Shown here piece after piece: positions 45,675 through 57,039 of a stretch of 64,000 nucleotides of DNA. The DNA is from Lucifuga dentata. Taxonomy: Eukaryota; Chordata; Actinopteri; Ophidiiformes; Bythitidae. The position numbers and the translations under genes are program-made. The notes beneath the pieces were generated by a model. The model was not told the origin of the DNA. It made no database searches and saw only the letters and a list, made by a program, of their open reading frames with translations. The stretch covers positions 365,293 through 429,292 of the forward strand of contig VXCM01000302.1 of the NCBI GenBank assembly GCA_014773175.1, in the 5' to 3' direction. Every line of letters begins with the position of its first letter. Position 1 is the stretch's first letter.

Positions 45675-48560
45675 ACTGTAACCAAACTTGGTGGACATGT
45701 TCACTAAAGACATCTGAAAAAAATGAGTCATCAACCGACCTGATGGGGGCACTATAACACCCACAGTAAACTTTCACCAATAACTTCTGAACCGTAGATT
45801 GTAGAATCAAAATTCTTTTTTCTCTGTAGTCCTTGGGCTAAGACGCATCTATCCATGTAAGCCACACCCATTTCCAACTCAGTGTGTCCCCCATTTTGAA
45901 TTTTTTTCAAATTTTGATTTAAGAATTTCTTTCTCAAACACTGTAAAAGCTACAGCAACCAAACTTAACCTGTTGGTTTAACATCTCAGCCACTACTCAG
46001 GAAAAAAAAAATACATGGATTGGCCTGAAGGTGGTGCTGTGATAAGCACATTTACATTTTGGCCTATAACTATTGAGCTGTAAGTCATAGGATCAATATT
46101 CTTTTTTGCCTGCATTCCTTGGGTTTATATGCATCCAACGGTGTAGTCCAACCTCTTTCCCCACGACTAGAGTTTCCGCCATTTGGAATTGTTTCCAGAA
46201 CAGTTTTTTCGTATCACTGCCTCCAATCATCATCAAAATTTGCATGTGGTATGTCTGGCTCAAGCCGGAAAAAAGTACCATTTCAGTTTTTTGATATTCT
46301 TAATCGTTTTGCTGCAATTGGCTGAGAAAGTTGTAGGCATGGCTTATTGTACAACATGTGGTATAAAATGTGGTATATCTCCTGAAGGAATTACTCTACT
46401 GTAACCAAACTTGGTGGACATGTTCACTAAAGACATCTGAAAAAAATGAGTCATCAACCGACCTGATGGGGGCACTATAACACCCACAGTAAACTTTCAC
46501 CAATAACTTCTGAACCGTAGATTGTAGAATCAAAATTCTTTTTTCTCTGTAGTCCTTGGGCTAAGACGCATCTATCCATGTAAGCCACACNTAGAATCAA
46601 AATTCTTTTTTCTCTGTAGTCCTTGGGCTAAGACGCATCTATCCATGTAAGCCACACCCATTTCCAACTCAGTGTGTCCCCCATTTTGAATTTTTTTCAA
46701 ATTTTGATTTAAGAATTTCTTTCTCAAACACTGTAAAAGCTACAGCAACCAAACTTAACCTGTTGGTTTAACATCTCAGCCACTACTCAGGAAAAAAAAA
46801 ATACATGGATTGGCCTGAAGGTGGTGCTGTGATAAGCACATTTACATTTTGGCCTATAACTATTGAGCTGTAAGTCATAGGATCAATATTCTTTTTTGCC
46901 TGCATTCCTTGGGTTTATATGCATCCAACGGTGTAGTCCAACCTCTTTCCCCACGACTAGAGTTTCCGCCATTTGGAATTGTTTCCAGAACAGTTTTTTC
47001 GTATCACTGCCTCCAATCATCATCAAAATTTGCATGTGGTATGTCTGGCTCAAGCCGGAAAAAAGTACCATTTCAGTTTTTTGATATTCTTAATCGTTTT
47101 GCTGCAATTGGCTGAGAAAGTTGTAGGCATGGCTTATTGTACAACATGTGGTATATCTCCTGAAGGAATTACTCTACTGTAACCAAACTTGGTGGACATG
47201 TTCACTGAAGAGNATGTGGTATATCTCCTGAAGGAATTACTCTACTGTAACCAAACTTGGTGGACATGTTCACTGAAGAGATCTACATAAAATGAATCAC
47301 AAACTAACCTGATGGGGGTGCTATAGCTTCCACAGTAAACTTTCATCTATAATTTCTGAAGCGTAGGTCGCAGAATCAAGATGTTTTTTTCTCCATATTC
47401 CTTAGGCTAAGACTCACCTATCCAAACCACACCCATTTCCAACTCGTAATGTTTCCGCCATTTTTAATTTTGTCCAAAACTGTTTATTTGCTGCTTCTCC
47501 TACAATTTTGACTCAATTCACACAAAACTTTACAGATACAATGTCTGAATCAATCCGAAAAAGTTACTTCTTCATTTACTGATATTCTCAACTGTTTTGC
47601 TGCAATTTCCTGCGAAATTGAGTGGGCGTAGATTAGTCAACAAAAACTGCAATATCTCATGAATGATTGGGTCTGTTGTCACAAAACTTGGTGAATATCT
47701 GCACACTCGACTTCTGGTAAAACTGAATCATTTGTTGAGTCGTCGCACGTGCTTGGACCCCGCTTATTGCTACTTGCGGCTATATTTATTATTATTTTTA
47801 TTCGTCTTCTCTGCTAAAAGTATCTGGGCAGCAGAAACCGTAAAAGCTAGAGCTACGAAACTTGGCATGTAGCTTCAAAAACTTAACCACTACTCAGGCG
47901 TCAAAATGTAAACCAATTGGCCTGAAGGTGGCACTATAATAAGGATTTCACAATTTTGGCATACATTGGTCTATACCTTTTGAACTATAAATCCTAGAAT
48001 CAAAATTCTTTTTTCTTTGGGTTCCTTGGATCTATACGCATCTAACTACATAGGCCACGCCCATTTCTGCCTGGGAAGATTTTCTGCCATTTTGAGTTGT
48101 TTATGAAACAGTTTTTTTCGTATCTCCGCCTACAGTTTTGCCTCAATCAGCACCAAAATTTGCATGTGGCATCTCTGGACCAAGCTGGAAAAAAGTACCA
48201 TTTTAGATTTTTGATATTCTTTACGGTTTTGCTATAATTGGTTGAGAAAGTTGTAGGGTGGCTAATTTTACAACATGTGTTACAAAATGTGGTATATCTC
48301 CTGAAGGAATTAATCTACTGTAACCAAACTTGGTGGACATGTTCACTAAAGAGATCTGAAAAAAATGAGTCATCAACCAACCTGATGGGGGCGCTATAAC
48401 ACCCACAGTAACCTTTCATCAATAACTTCTGATCCATAGATCTTAGAATCAAAATTCTTTGTTTCTCTGTTGTCCTTGGGCTAAGACACATCTATCCATG
48501 TAAGCCACGCCCATTTCCAACTCATAGTTTGTCCGCCATTTTGAAGTTTTTGCAAATTAA
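45675..48560 (+). repeat. GGTCCAAGCAC-family repeat tract with tandem units
   Basis: Several successive units of the family. Unit 45665-46387 is almost identical to the next one (offset 723 bp, or 790 after the N at 46591); the copies differ by a missing ~12-15-bp phrase near 47150. Later units (47281-47760, 47870-48560) are diverged. A unit boundary GGACCCCGCTTATTGCTACT lies near 47756. The repeated open frames are mirror products of this text and are not genes. Confidence 0.8.
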
Positions 48561-48589
48561 AGTTTAAATTAGTTAAACTGAAGTTTTTG

Positions 48590-49356
48590 CAAATTAAAAC
48601 ATCTAAAGGAATTTACCAGATTCACCTGTACGTCAGCGTCACATCCTTTATGCAGCACTGCACCTTCTGTCATCCGCCCTTAGTCTGACAAACTTTTAAT
48701 TCAGTGTAAATTTGAATTCTAAATGATTTATGTTAAAGTGACTCATTTCCAGCTACAGCATGCTGTGATTGTTGTTGCTGCTGAGGCTCCAAATCTAACA
48801 TTTTCTTGATTTTTCCTCGTCCACAATACTTGCATTTCTGCCTCATATGATGTTTTTTTTCTTGATCTATCAATGAGCAGTTGTCTCCATTGTCTCTGAA
48901 GCGCAATGACGTACAAACTCGTTTATATGTATATCACAAATACCTTTGCATGGATCATTTATGGTAAAGTGGGCAAAATATGAGCCTTTATGACGCGCTC
49001 CAAGCTGGTTGTGATTTATAGAGGGGAGATTATGTGAAGCCGTGTGTACATACAGTTTTATAAATCTGAATATTTTTGTGTGCACACCATTTCCCTGTTT
49101 TGAGCGTATGTAAACTGTTAGTATGGATTCCACGCACTGTTTTATAAATGAGGTCCCAGGAATAGGCAACTTTGATGAGGATGGGGCCCAATAAAGTTTC
49201 ATTCTCATGGTCAAAGGACCACACATGAAATAAAACAAAAATCATTGTGAGCGCAGTACACACCTGTCAACATTCAGCTTTGAAAATAAGAGATATTCCC
49301 CCCCCCTCCCAGAAAGGGAAGGACTGGCACCTTGTTTTGTCCAATTCAGGCACTGC
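48590..49356 (+). mobile_element. CAGTGCTTGAAGTGG family, copy C (left-truncated)
   Basis: Matches copy A from 'TTCACCTGTACGTCAGCGTC' through 'CCATTTCCCTGTTTTGAGCG' to the right end (TCCAATTCAGGCACTG at 49356). The left half with the CAGTGCTTGAAG end is missing, joined instead to repeat text near 48590. Confidence 0.7.
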
Positions 49357-49642
49357 TGCTTCCAACACATCAACTTCAAGGACTGTTGACTAGCTGTCTG
49401 ATATATCCCACCCCTTCACAGGTGCCATTGATGTTATTCACTTCACCTGTCAGTGGTTTTAATGTTGTGGCTAATCGGTGTGTATAACATGGCTTACAAA
49501 CAGTTAAATAAAGTCTTACTTTAAAAGTCAATTCAATCAATGGATGAGCTTTCAGAACTCTTTAAGCAGCAGAATTAAAATTTAACAATTTTCCTCATTC
49601 AACTGTGTAAGGAAACTAAAGGACCATAACCCTTGTTCCTAC

Positions 49643-49819
49643 CTTGCAGGCACGGTACAGGTATTTCTTCTCCTGGGTGAGTTTGTAAAGGGACAGGAAG
49701 GCATAGCCATTGCCAGCGGTTCCATGGCAGATACCATAACCTTTTCTCAGCAGGCCCCGCTGCCAGATCACCTCAGCACACTCTGCAGCCTCCTTCAGGT
49801 ACTTCTCTTCCTTAAACAC
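49643..49819 (-). CDS. lancl2: lancl2 exon with zinc-binding CHG
   Basis: A 177-nt, phase-0 exon between acceptor CTTTCCAG and donor AAG|GTAGGAA. It encodes VFKEEKYLKEAAECAEVIWQ, RGLLRKGYGICHGTAGNGYA and FLSLYKLTQEKKYLYRACK. The adjacent Cys-His of ICHGTAGN corresponds to two of the three zinc ligands of LanC-like proteins (Cys322 and His323 in LANCL1). The zinc-bound site activates glutathione for addition to dehydroamino acids in proteins. Identity to human LANCL2 is very high across the exon. Confidence 0.96.
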
Positions 49820-50249
49820 CTGGAAAGACAAAGATGATCCTAAATTAAGTTTCAAGTTTCAAAGTTTTATTTGTCACATGCAGCCAAACAAGTACAACAG
49901 CAGTGAATTGCTTTTTCTGGTATGTTCCCCAACTGTGCTTAATACAAAATAAAATAATATGAAAATAAATAAATCTAGTAAAACAGCATAAAATAAAGGC
50001 AGGCAACAAGAGCAGAGAATGAGAATTTGAGGTGTATAGTATGGTCTACTTACAACAACCAGCAGGGGGTTCTCTAAACTATTTAAAAAAAAAAAAAAAA
50101 ATTCAAATGAGTATTTTCTTTATTAAAATAATAAATTGTCGGGCTTTCTAACCAAAACCTTTTAAACTGAAAGGTTGTAGCAGCGATGTCCCGCTTCCTG
50201 TCTGCTGCCTCTTGATGCTCTGACATGTTACAGTATTCCACCTACAGAA

Positions 50250-50285
50250 CCGTTCGCTGCACGCCGTGAAGCGTGCAGCGAACGG
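50250..50285. repeat. Perfect 15-bp GC-rich hairpin, 6-nt loop
   Basis: CCGTTCGCTGCACGC (50250-50264), loop CGTGAA, exact reverse complement 50271-50285. The outer bases TACAGA/TCTGTA also pair after one mismatch. Confidence 0.9.
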
Positions 50286-51652
50286 ATCTGTAAGGTTTAT
50301 AGGAGTTCCGCACCGTGAAGCGCAAAACCGAACAACTTCCAAATGATGAAGAGATGTTACCTTTTTTAGAAACGAGCTCATCTTCAGTCCAAGGGTTTAT
50401 TAGCATCTTGCTAGCACGTCTGACCTGCTGAAAGCTTCGTAACGGACCGTTGATTGGTAAAGTTGGAGACTGCTTCCCGCTGCAGGCGGAGCCACGGACC
50501 CTCACGGACACGCCAAAGTATAAACAAGGCTTGTAGGTTTAACNGCTGCAGGCGGAGCCACGGACCCTCACGGACACGCCAAAGTATAAACAAGGCTTGT
50601 AGGTTTAACAGCACAAAACGGGAACGGGCTTGATTGACGGAGAGCAACCCGCTGCCGCATTTTCCCCATTAAAAACAGTTAGATAGTAGTTGTTGTTTTT
50701 TTTAAACTCGATTTTCCGATTCAGCCATTTCCGATTCAGCCATCGTACCAAAATGTAAACTCGAATTAATTGATTAAATCGATTTATCGCCCGGCCCTAA
50801 TTTAAATGTTTAAATCCCAACTCAAAACCGACCTATTCTCGTCATATTCTCAAAGAGCATAACCCTCTATATTTAACAGCAGGGAGTCTCTGTGATGCGG
50901 GAATGTGACGAACCAGCCTGATTTATTATTATTTATTATTATTATTTATTAGGGTTAGTTAGACCTAGCTCAGCTTTAGCAGTCACAAATTAGCAGTGTG
51001 AGTGTAGCCTGGTGGGTGGAGCATTTATTTGTCAGCCCCCCCCCCACCCCGCTGTTGCATTAGTTATTATTATTTGCTGCTCTACATATACTGTGTGTGT
51101 GTGTTCAGAGGGTGTTGTATTTGGAGAATTCTCTCCCTTTGTGCCATGTGTGTCTTTCTCCCTCTCTCTCTCTCCCTAATTGACTGCTAAGTGATGATGG
51201 AATGCAGTTGTGTGCATGTGTGATTGTTTAGGTGTTCCTGTCATGTGATTGGCCGCTTACTGCTGAGATGAAGGATATCAGGCTTGCTGCTGCCAGTTTG
51301 CAGTGGGCTCTCCTCGTTCCATCCCTCTGACTGACCAGCGTGCATCACTGTGATTGTTTCCCTCATGAAGAATGATGTGATTATTTGATGTAGCCCTAGG
51401 AGCTGTAGGGCTGGGAACCTCTTTATTTTTTGTATATTCCGTTTTCAACTTTTAACGGATAGGAGATTAGGTTAGAGTTTTAGCTTGGTTTTGTTTATTA
51501 TTTTTGGTTTTGCCCTTGAACTTCTTAAACCTCCTTCCACCAAATAAATATTTAAAAGGGCTGAACTTTGTTTGCTGGTCTTGCTTTTGGGTTGGCATGG
51601 AACGAGGGGAGTCACACTTTATGTTGCACTCCGGTTCCCCCTAGTCTGGAGC

Positions 51653-51655
<3 letters not shown>

Positions 51656-51691
<36 letters not shown>
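51656..51691. repeat. (CA)n microsatellite
   Basis: Uninterrupted CA tract of about 35 bp. Confidence 0.92.
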
Positions 51692-51694
<3 letters not shown>

Positions 51695-51912
51695 AGCTCG
51701 GCTATGTCCAGAATGTATGTACATCTGGCAGAGCAGCACTGATGATGGCCCAGCCTGGTGATGCCTCTGTGTCCCCCACTGGCTCCTCCCCTCATATAGT
51801 GGTGCTCGAAAGTTTGTGAACCCCTTAAAATTTTCTCTATTTCTGCATAAATATGACCTAAAATATGATCAGATTTTCACACAATTCTTAAAAATAGATA
51901 AAGAGAACCTAA

Positions 51913-52432
51913 TCTTAATGCCAGTAATTCTGTCTGTCACATGCATATCTTGAGAGCATGAAGCTGAAATTCGGCAGGTATAACGCTCGAGACCCAAGGA
52001 TGTGCCTTTGCTGTGTGTGAAGTTGTTTGGTTGAGCAGTTCTCGAATTCATGCCGGTAAAATTAGTCTGTGCATGGAAGAATACGCGGCAGCAGGACACA
52101 CTTTGGGCACCAACGGCACTCCGCTCTGCAGAAGTCGGCCATCAGCTACAAACAGGAACTGCACTTTTTCCTCAATGCAGATTCAGAGTGTCTAATATCG
52201 CCAGACTTAGGCTGTCCAACTTTACAAAGGAAATTTCTTGCTTATTGCATATTTCTAAAGGCTATTTTTTGCTTTCGTGTTTAGAAGCGCTATAGCAATG
52301 CACGCTCACACTTAACTATCAAAATTGGCAGGCTTCAACTTTAATGAAATGAACTGAATGAAAAGAATTTCCTGTCTGTCTCCATCTGTCTGAGCAACAC
52401 AAATATGACAAAAGAAAGATACACACTTTGCT

Positions 52433-52484
<52 letters not shown>

Positions 52485-53112
52485 TGCGGACCTTGGTATG
52501 CTAATTATCTACAGATGAATTCCCTCATGTTAATCCAGTTTTTGTAGTCAGGGGTTTTCACCTCACTTAACAGGCANATGAATTCCCTCATGTTAATCCA
52601 GTTTTTGTAGTCAGGGGTTTTCACCTCACTTAACAGGCACCACTTTTTAAAATATTAAAAATTTGGATTCGGTATGTTTTGAACAAACATACTGAATCCT
52701 GGAGTTCATGCTTCATGGATACATCTCAATTATAATCTGAACTATAAACGCAGAAATTTTCTGTCTATGGCACAACATCACTGTATGAAGCTGATATTCG
52801 GCAGGTATAACGCTCAGGACCCAGGGATGTGCAATGTTGCATGTGAAGTTGTTTAGATGAGCGGTTCTCAAACTGAGGTTAAAAGTGCCGGTTAAAAGTA
52901 GTCCGCTAGGCAACATATGGCCTGCTCCACAGGCACTAATGATAGGCTGGGCGCACACCACAAATGTCCACCTGGTCCGAACATGCTCCAGGCACAACGG
53001 CAGGATATGCATATATGCTCCGCTCCAAAGGGCATTTATGGCAGGCTGCAGCGCACACCACAAAGGCCGGCCCCGGTGTAAACAAGCACATTTTCAACGG
53101 CCACTGCACTAG
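51913..53112. mobile_element. Insertion inside the Tc1 terminal repeat
   Basis: This 1.2 kb interrupts the Tc1 terminal repeat; the uninterrupted version is at the other end. Both borders carry TTAA (51915-51918 and 53113-53116), suggesting a piggyBac-type target, but no matching terminal repeats were found. Inside are two diverged copies of 'GCTGAAATTCGGCAGGTATA' (51962 and 52788), a (CT)n tract at 52436-52482, and a near-perfect hairpin at about 52665-52700. Confidence 0.5.
52436..52482. repeat. (CT)n microsatellite
   Basis: About 45 bp of pure CT dinucleotides. Confidence 0.93.
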
Positions 53113-53214
53113 TTAAACAAATTAAATAAAAACATTATGCTTGCCCATCTATTTCTTGAGAAAAATGATCCTCTGTTACATATTTGTGTGTGGCAAAAGT
53201 ATGTGAACCTTTNC

Positions 53215-54330
53215 CCACACCTTTTGTGGCAATAACTGCAACTAAACATTTCTGGTAGCTGTTGATCAGTCCTGCACATTGGCTCAGAGGAATTTTAGCC
53301 CATTCTTCTTTACAAAACAGCTTCAATTAAGAAATGTTGGTGGGCTTCCTGTCATGAACTGCTGCTTCAAGTCCTTCCACAACATTTCTATAGGATTAAG
53401 GTCCAGACTTTGACTCGGCCATTCCAAAACATTAAATTTCTTCTGCTTTAAAAATTCTTTGGTAGAACGGCTTGTGTGTTTAGGGTCGTTGTCTTGCTGA
53501 GTGACCCACTTTTTCTTGAGCTTCAGTTCACAGACGGATACCCTGACATTTTCCTATAGTATTTGCTGGTATAATTGAGAATTCATACTTCCATCAATGA
53601 TGGTGAGCTGTCCTGGTCCACAGGCAGCAAAGCGCCCAAACCATGATCCTGCTACCACCATGTTTCACAGATGAGATAAGGTTCTGATGCTGGAATTCAG
53701 TGTTTGCTTTTCAGCAAACANCATGTTTCACAGATGAGATAAGGTTCTGATGCTGGAATTCAGTGTTTGCTTTTCAGCAAACATAATGCTTCTCATTCAA
53801 GCCAAAAAGTTCTACTTTGTTCTCATCTGTCCACAGAACGTTCTTCCAGCAACCTTCTGGCTTCTTCATGTGGTCTTTAGCAAACTGAAGACGGGCAGCA
53901 ATGTTCTTTTTGGAGAGTAGAGGTTTTCTCCTTCTGCCATACACACCACTGTTGTTCAGTGTTCTTTTGATGGTGGAATCATGAACATGAACATCAGACA
54001 ATGCAAGAGAGGCCTTTAATACCTTAGATGTTTCCCTGGAGTTCTCTGTGACCTTCTAGATTATTACGCGTCTTACTCTTGGTGTGATCTTTGCTGGTCG
54101 ACCACTCCTGCGGAGGAGTGGTCGACCATCAAAGAGCAACAGTGTTGAATTTCCTCCATTTGTACACACTCTGCCTGACAGTGGAGTGGTGCAAACTCTT
54201 TACAGATAGTTTTAACCCTTTCCAGCCTGGTGAGCATCAAAACTGTTCTTCTGAGGTCCTCAGAAATCTCCTTTGTTTGAGCCCTGACACACTTCCACAA
54301 ACCTGTGTTACAAAGATCAGACTTTGACAG
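53215..54330 (-). pseudogene. Tc1 transposase, degenerate
   Basis: Minus-strand fragments in order: TKEISEDLRRTVLMLTRLER (helix-turn-helix start, about 54280), then TIKRTLNNSGVYGRRRKPLL (about 53975) and LWTDENKVELFG (about 53835; the first catalytic Asp of the DDE/D triad). FCKEEWAKIP and INSYQKCLVAVIATKGV lie at the C-terminus (about 53320-53220). Frameshifts and stops separate them. A 15-bp perfect hairpin at 54095-54128 falls in the DNA-binding part and is not in the usual Tc1 text. Confidence 0.85.
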
Positions 54331-54738
54331 TGAAGATTTCTGTTCTTTTAATAAGGCAGGGCCTCCCACACTCACACCTAATGTCATCCTGTTGATTGGT
54401 CCACCTGACTCTATTTTTCCCTTCAAATAAACTGATAAGCTGAGAGGTTCACATACTTTTGCCACACAAATATGTTACATAGGATCATTTTCCTCAATAA
54501 ATAGATGAACAAGCATATGTTTTTGTCCCATTTGTTTAATTAGGTTCTCCTTTTCTTGTTTTAGGACTTGTATGAAAATCTGACCATATTTTAGATCATA
54601 TTTATGCAGAAATTGAGAAAATTCTAAGGGGTTCGCAAACTTCCGAGCACCACTATACATGCTGGCTCCTCCCTTCAGAGGATGTACAGGTCCTCATTGC
54701 TCACAGGCTGCCACACCATCCAAGGATGTGTGGCAGGT

Positions 54739-54766
54739 GTGTGTGTGTGTGCGTGTGCATGCACGC

Positions 54767-54800
<34 letters not shown>
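54739..54800. repeat. (GT)n / (CA)n inverted microsatellite
   Basis: GT tract changes to a CA tract through GCGTGTGCATGCACGCACACGC, so the two halves are reverse complements and can fold back. Confidence 0.9.
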
Positions 54801-54803
<3 letters not shown>

Positions 54804-55147
54804 ACCAAAAGTGTTTTATTATGGTGAGACTTCATGCTCATATTCATGTTAATTATGTAGTATGAAATTGTGTACTGCTTCCATACAGGCAGACTTTGTG
54901 TGTCTTTTTGGAATTGCAGGACTGGGCATAATTCTAAATTTTTCTATAACTGTATCAATATAATCAATATTGCGATTCTAACACAAGTTTGTTACAAATT
55001 ATGGTATCATAAAGGTAAGCCACTAGTTTTAAATGAATAATCTTATCTTTAAATAAAAACAAGTTTCAGGCTTAGGAAATTATGAAAAGAATTTGTAGAT
55101 TGATGCTGATGAGTTAAACTACTCAGATATTTTAAAAAAACAGGTAT

Positions 55148-56010
55148 GGGGGGTGGGGNGGGGGGGTGCTGCTGAGCAAGCTATGGAGTAGACATGTGTA
55201 GCCAAGCTCCACAGAACAAATCATTACAAAAACCTTTCTTTGAGTACACTTTTAAACAGTACTGTGCTCTACTCTTCTCTTATTGCAATTACACAATCAA
55301 AACCCAAGAAACATGGCTGGTAAGTCGACTAAAGGCCGCAGCGCACTTCAAACAACACTGAAGCCTAGCTGCTTTGGCTCATCCCCGGAGTCGAGTGACA
55401 ACAGCACCAGAAAAGGTATCCTCTACCACTGCGGCCGCAGCGTTAACCTCAGAGGCTTTCAGAGGAGACCTAGTCACTTTACTACATAATGACATTTGGG
55501 AAATTATGAAAACTGAACTCAGAACAGCAACTGAAGATGAAATGGCACTTATCAAAGCAGACATTAGTGCAGTGGGAGCAGAGCTAAAGTCCTACCAAGA
55601 CAACATTAGCAAGAAGCTAGCCACACTAGGGGAAACCATGTGTGAAATGGAGCGGAGGTTGACCTCATGCACAGATAACATCATTACTTTGCAGAGGGAA
55701 GTGAAAAGTCTTGTGATGCTGACAGAGTCTCTGCAAAATAAATGTGACAATCTAGAAATCGAGATCGAGAAGGAACATCAGGATAACAGGAGCGCCAGAG
55801 GGACAAGACAGCTACTGTATCGCTGCTGTGTCAACGCTGCTAAAAAAAAAATGTTCAACCTGGCGGATGCTCCACTGCTGGACAGAGACCATCATTCACT
55901 GCACCTGCAACCAAATAAAAATTGCTCCTCCTCTGTTCAATCTGTTTATATCATAAAATCAATAAATAAAGTAAAAGAGAAAAAAAAAAAAAAAAAAANA
56001 AAAAAAAAAA
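55148..56010 (+). mobile_element. Internally deleted L1 retrocopy with target duplication
   Basis: Bordered by AAAAAAACAGGTAT on both sides (55134-55147 and 56011-56024). It starts with a G-rich run, as full-length L1 5' ends may, carries the N-terminal part of an ORF1, then a short 3' UTR with AATAAATAAAGTAAAAGAG and a poly(A) of about 35 bp containing an N at 55999. ORF2 is absent entirely. Both ends present with the middle missing indicates an internally deleted, SINE-like L1 derivative. Confidence 0.8.
55313..55850 (+). pseudogene. L1-type ORF1 N-terminal fragment (coiled coil)
   Basis: Starts MAGKSTKGRSALQTTLKPS, shifts frame near 55410-55470, then reads LVTLLHNDIWEIMKTELRTA, ADISAVGAELKSYQDNISKK and TLQREVKSLVMLTESLQNKC, a heptad-rich coiled coil like fish L1 ORF1p. 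It then diverges and terminates after about 55850, with no RRM or C-terminal domain. The frameshift and truncation make it non-functional. Confidence 0.75.
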
Positions 56011-56379
56011 AAAAAAACAGGTATTGGGACCTGGTTTTTCTAAAATACTCAGGAGTATTTTAGTAACAAAAAAACCATCAAGTTTCTCAAACCAGCCCTG
56101 CAATGGATAGGCTCATAATCACCTTGTCACCTTTCACCACAATCACATTTTACTTTGTGGAGGCCTCCTTAATAAAAAAGAACAAAAAAGGAAATCACCT
56201 CTCAGCCTTTTTAGAAGCACTGATACCTGCTGATACTAACACAGTTTGCCAGCTAAACAAAAAGCAAACATGTATTCATTTAGTCCTCTTACGTTAGAAA
56301 GATTTCCCGATGACTCTGGACCTGAACCTGTGTTACATAATGTGAGAAATGCAATAACAAGCATAAGCCAGTCTGTCAC

Positions 56380-56562
56380 CTTGTGAGCCATGATGAGCAT
56401 ATGGATGACACCAGGCGCTCCGTGACACCAGTGAACCAGCCGGTCAGTCTCGTTGCTGAGTGATGAGGGGAAGTTACCCGAACGAAACCTCTTGTGACGT
56501 ACGTAGTCAATGCTGGGACGAACCAACTCTGACAGTACGTCTGGGTGGACCTTCACTCCTGG
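56380..56562 (-). CDS. lancl2: lancl2 exon with WCHGAPG zinc ligand
   Basis: A 183-nt, phase-0 exon between acceptor TTTCTCCAG and donor AAG|GTGACAG. It encodes PGVKVHPDVLSELVRPSIDY, VRHKRFRSGNFPSSLSNETD and RLVHWCHGAPGVIHMLIMAHK. WCHGAPG provides the first zinc-ligand Cys (Cys276 in LANCL1). The RSGN(F/Y)PSSLSNETDRLVHWCH wording is that of LANCL2 rather than LANCL1 or LANCL3 (from memory), which supports the paralogue call. Confidence 0.96.
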
Positions 56563-57039
56563 CTGGAGAAAGATAAAGCTTGAGTATACTTTAATTATTT
56601 CTAGTCAAATCTGAATGCTCATGTTGCAATTTATAATTTTCTGATCTGCAAAAACGTTTGTTCCAGTCGTGCCAATAAATCATAAAAAGAAGGGACAGTG
56701 AGAGAGCCTGAGAGAAAATCTGATCCGGGTAAAACGACAAAGCAAAGTCAGAACCTCAATGTGATAAAAACATCGGCTGCTTGGTCAAGTGTGCGGTTCT
56801 TATAATCTAAGGCTGTGTACAATACAGCCAGTCAGGCTGCAGTTTGTTCAGTCACAGCTACTGGCTGGGACACAAGACGACAAGGTGACAAAAACACTCA
56901 GAGATGGAGAGAAGTGTAGGAAAAAAGACCAAACATCATTTATTACAATATTTTCGATGAGTGTGTATATGTTTATGTGAATGAATGTGTGGGTACGCAT
57001 GTGTTTATGTGAGTGAATGAGTGGGTTTGTCATAATGAT

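Larger units (their letters stand above)
41284..49642 (-). other. lancl2 intron (8.4 kb, repeat-rich)
   Basis: Holds a hAT-like element at about 42355-43065, a (GT)n patch at 42058-42085, a long GGTCCAAGCAC-family tract with a near-perfect 0.72-kb tandem duplication, and two copies of the CAGTGCTTGAAGTGG element. Stretches 41300-42350 and 43070-43900 show no recognisable gene. Confidence 0.8.
51799..54653 (-). mobile_element. Tc1/mariner element with a nested insertion
   Basis: Both ends carry GTGGTGCTCG followed by (A/G)AAGTTTG, and are flanked by TA dinucleotides (51797-51798 and 54654-54655), as in Tc1 elements. The termini are long inverted repeats of about 200 bp ('AATTTCTGCATAAATATGA', 'TGTGTGGCAAAAGTATGTGA'). 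The left one is interrupted from about 51913 to 53112 by unrelated text. The transposase on the minus strand (54330-53215) is broken. N joins at 52577, 53213 and 53721 inflate the length. Confidence 0.85.
49820..56379 (-). other. lancl2 intron (6.6 kb, repeat-rich)
   Basis: Contains a LINE-tail-like stretch (49845-50040, 'TTTTATTTGTCACATGCAGC'), a perfect 15-bp hairpin at 50250-50285, and a possible hAT end 'ATCGCCCGGCCCT' near 50788. Microsatellites, a Tc1 element with a nested insertion, and an L1 retrocopy follow. Stretch 50800-51640 contains a C-run and CT-rich text but no recognised gene. Confidence 0.75.

Noticed and set aside
46093..47182. Identical open frames of 60-70 codons on both strands at 46093-46404 and 46883-47182
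   Set aside because: They are two copies of one non-coding repeat unit; the frames overlap on both strands and are broken in the diverged sister units at 44130-44450 and 48000-48280.
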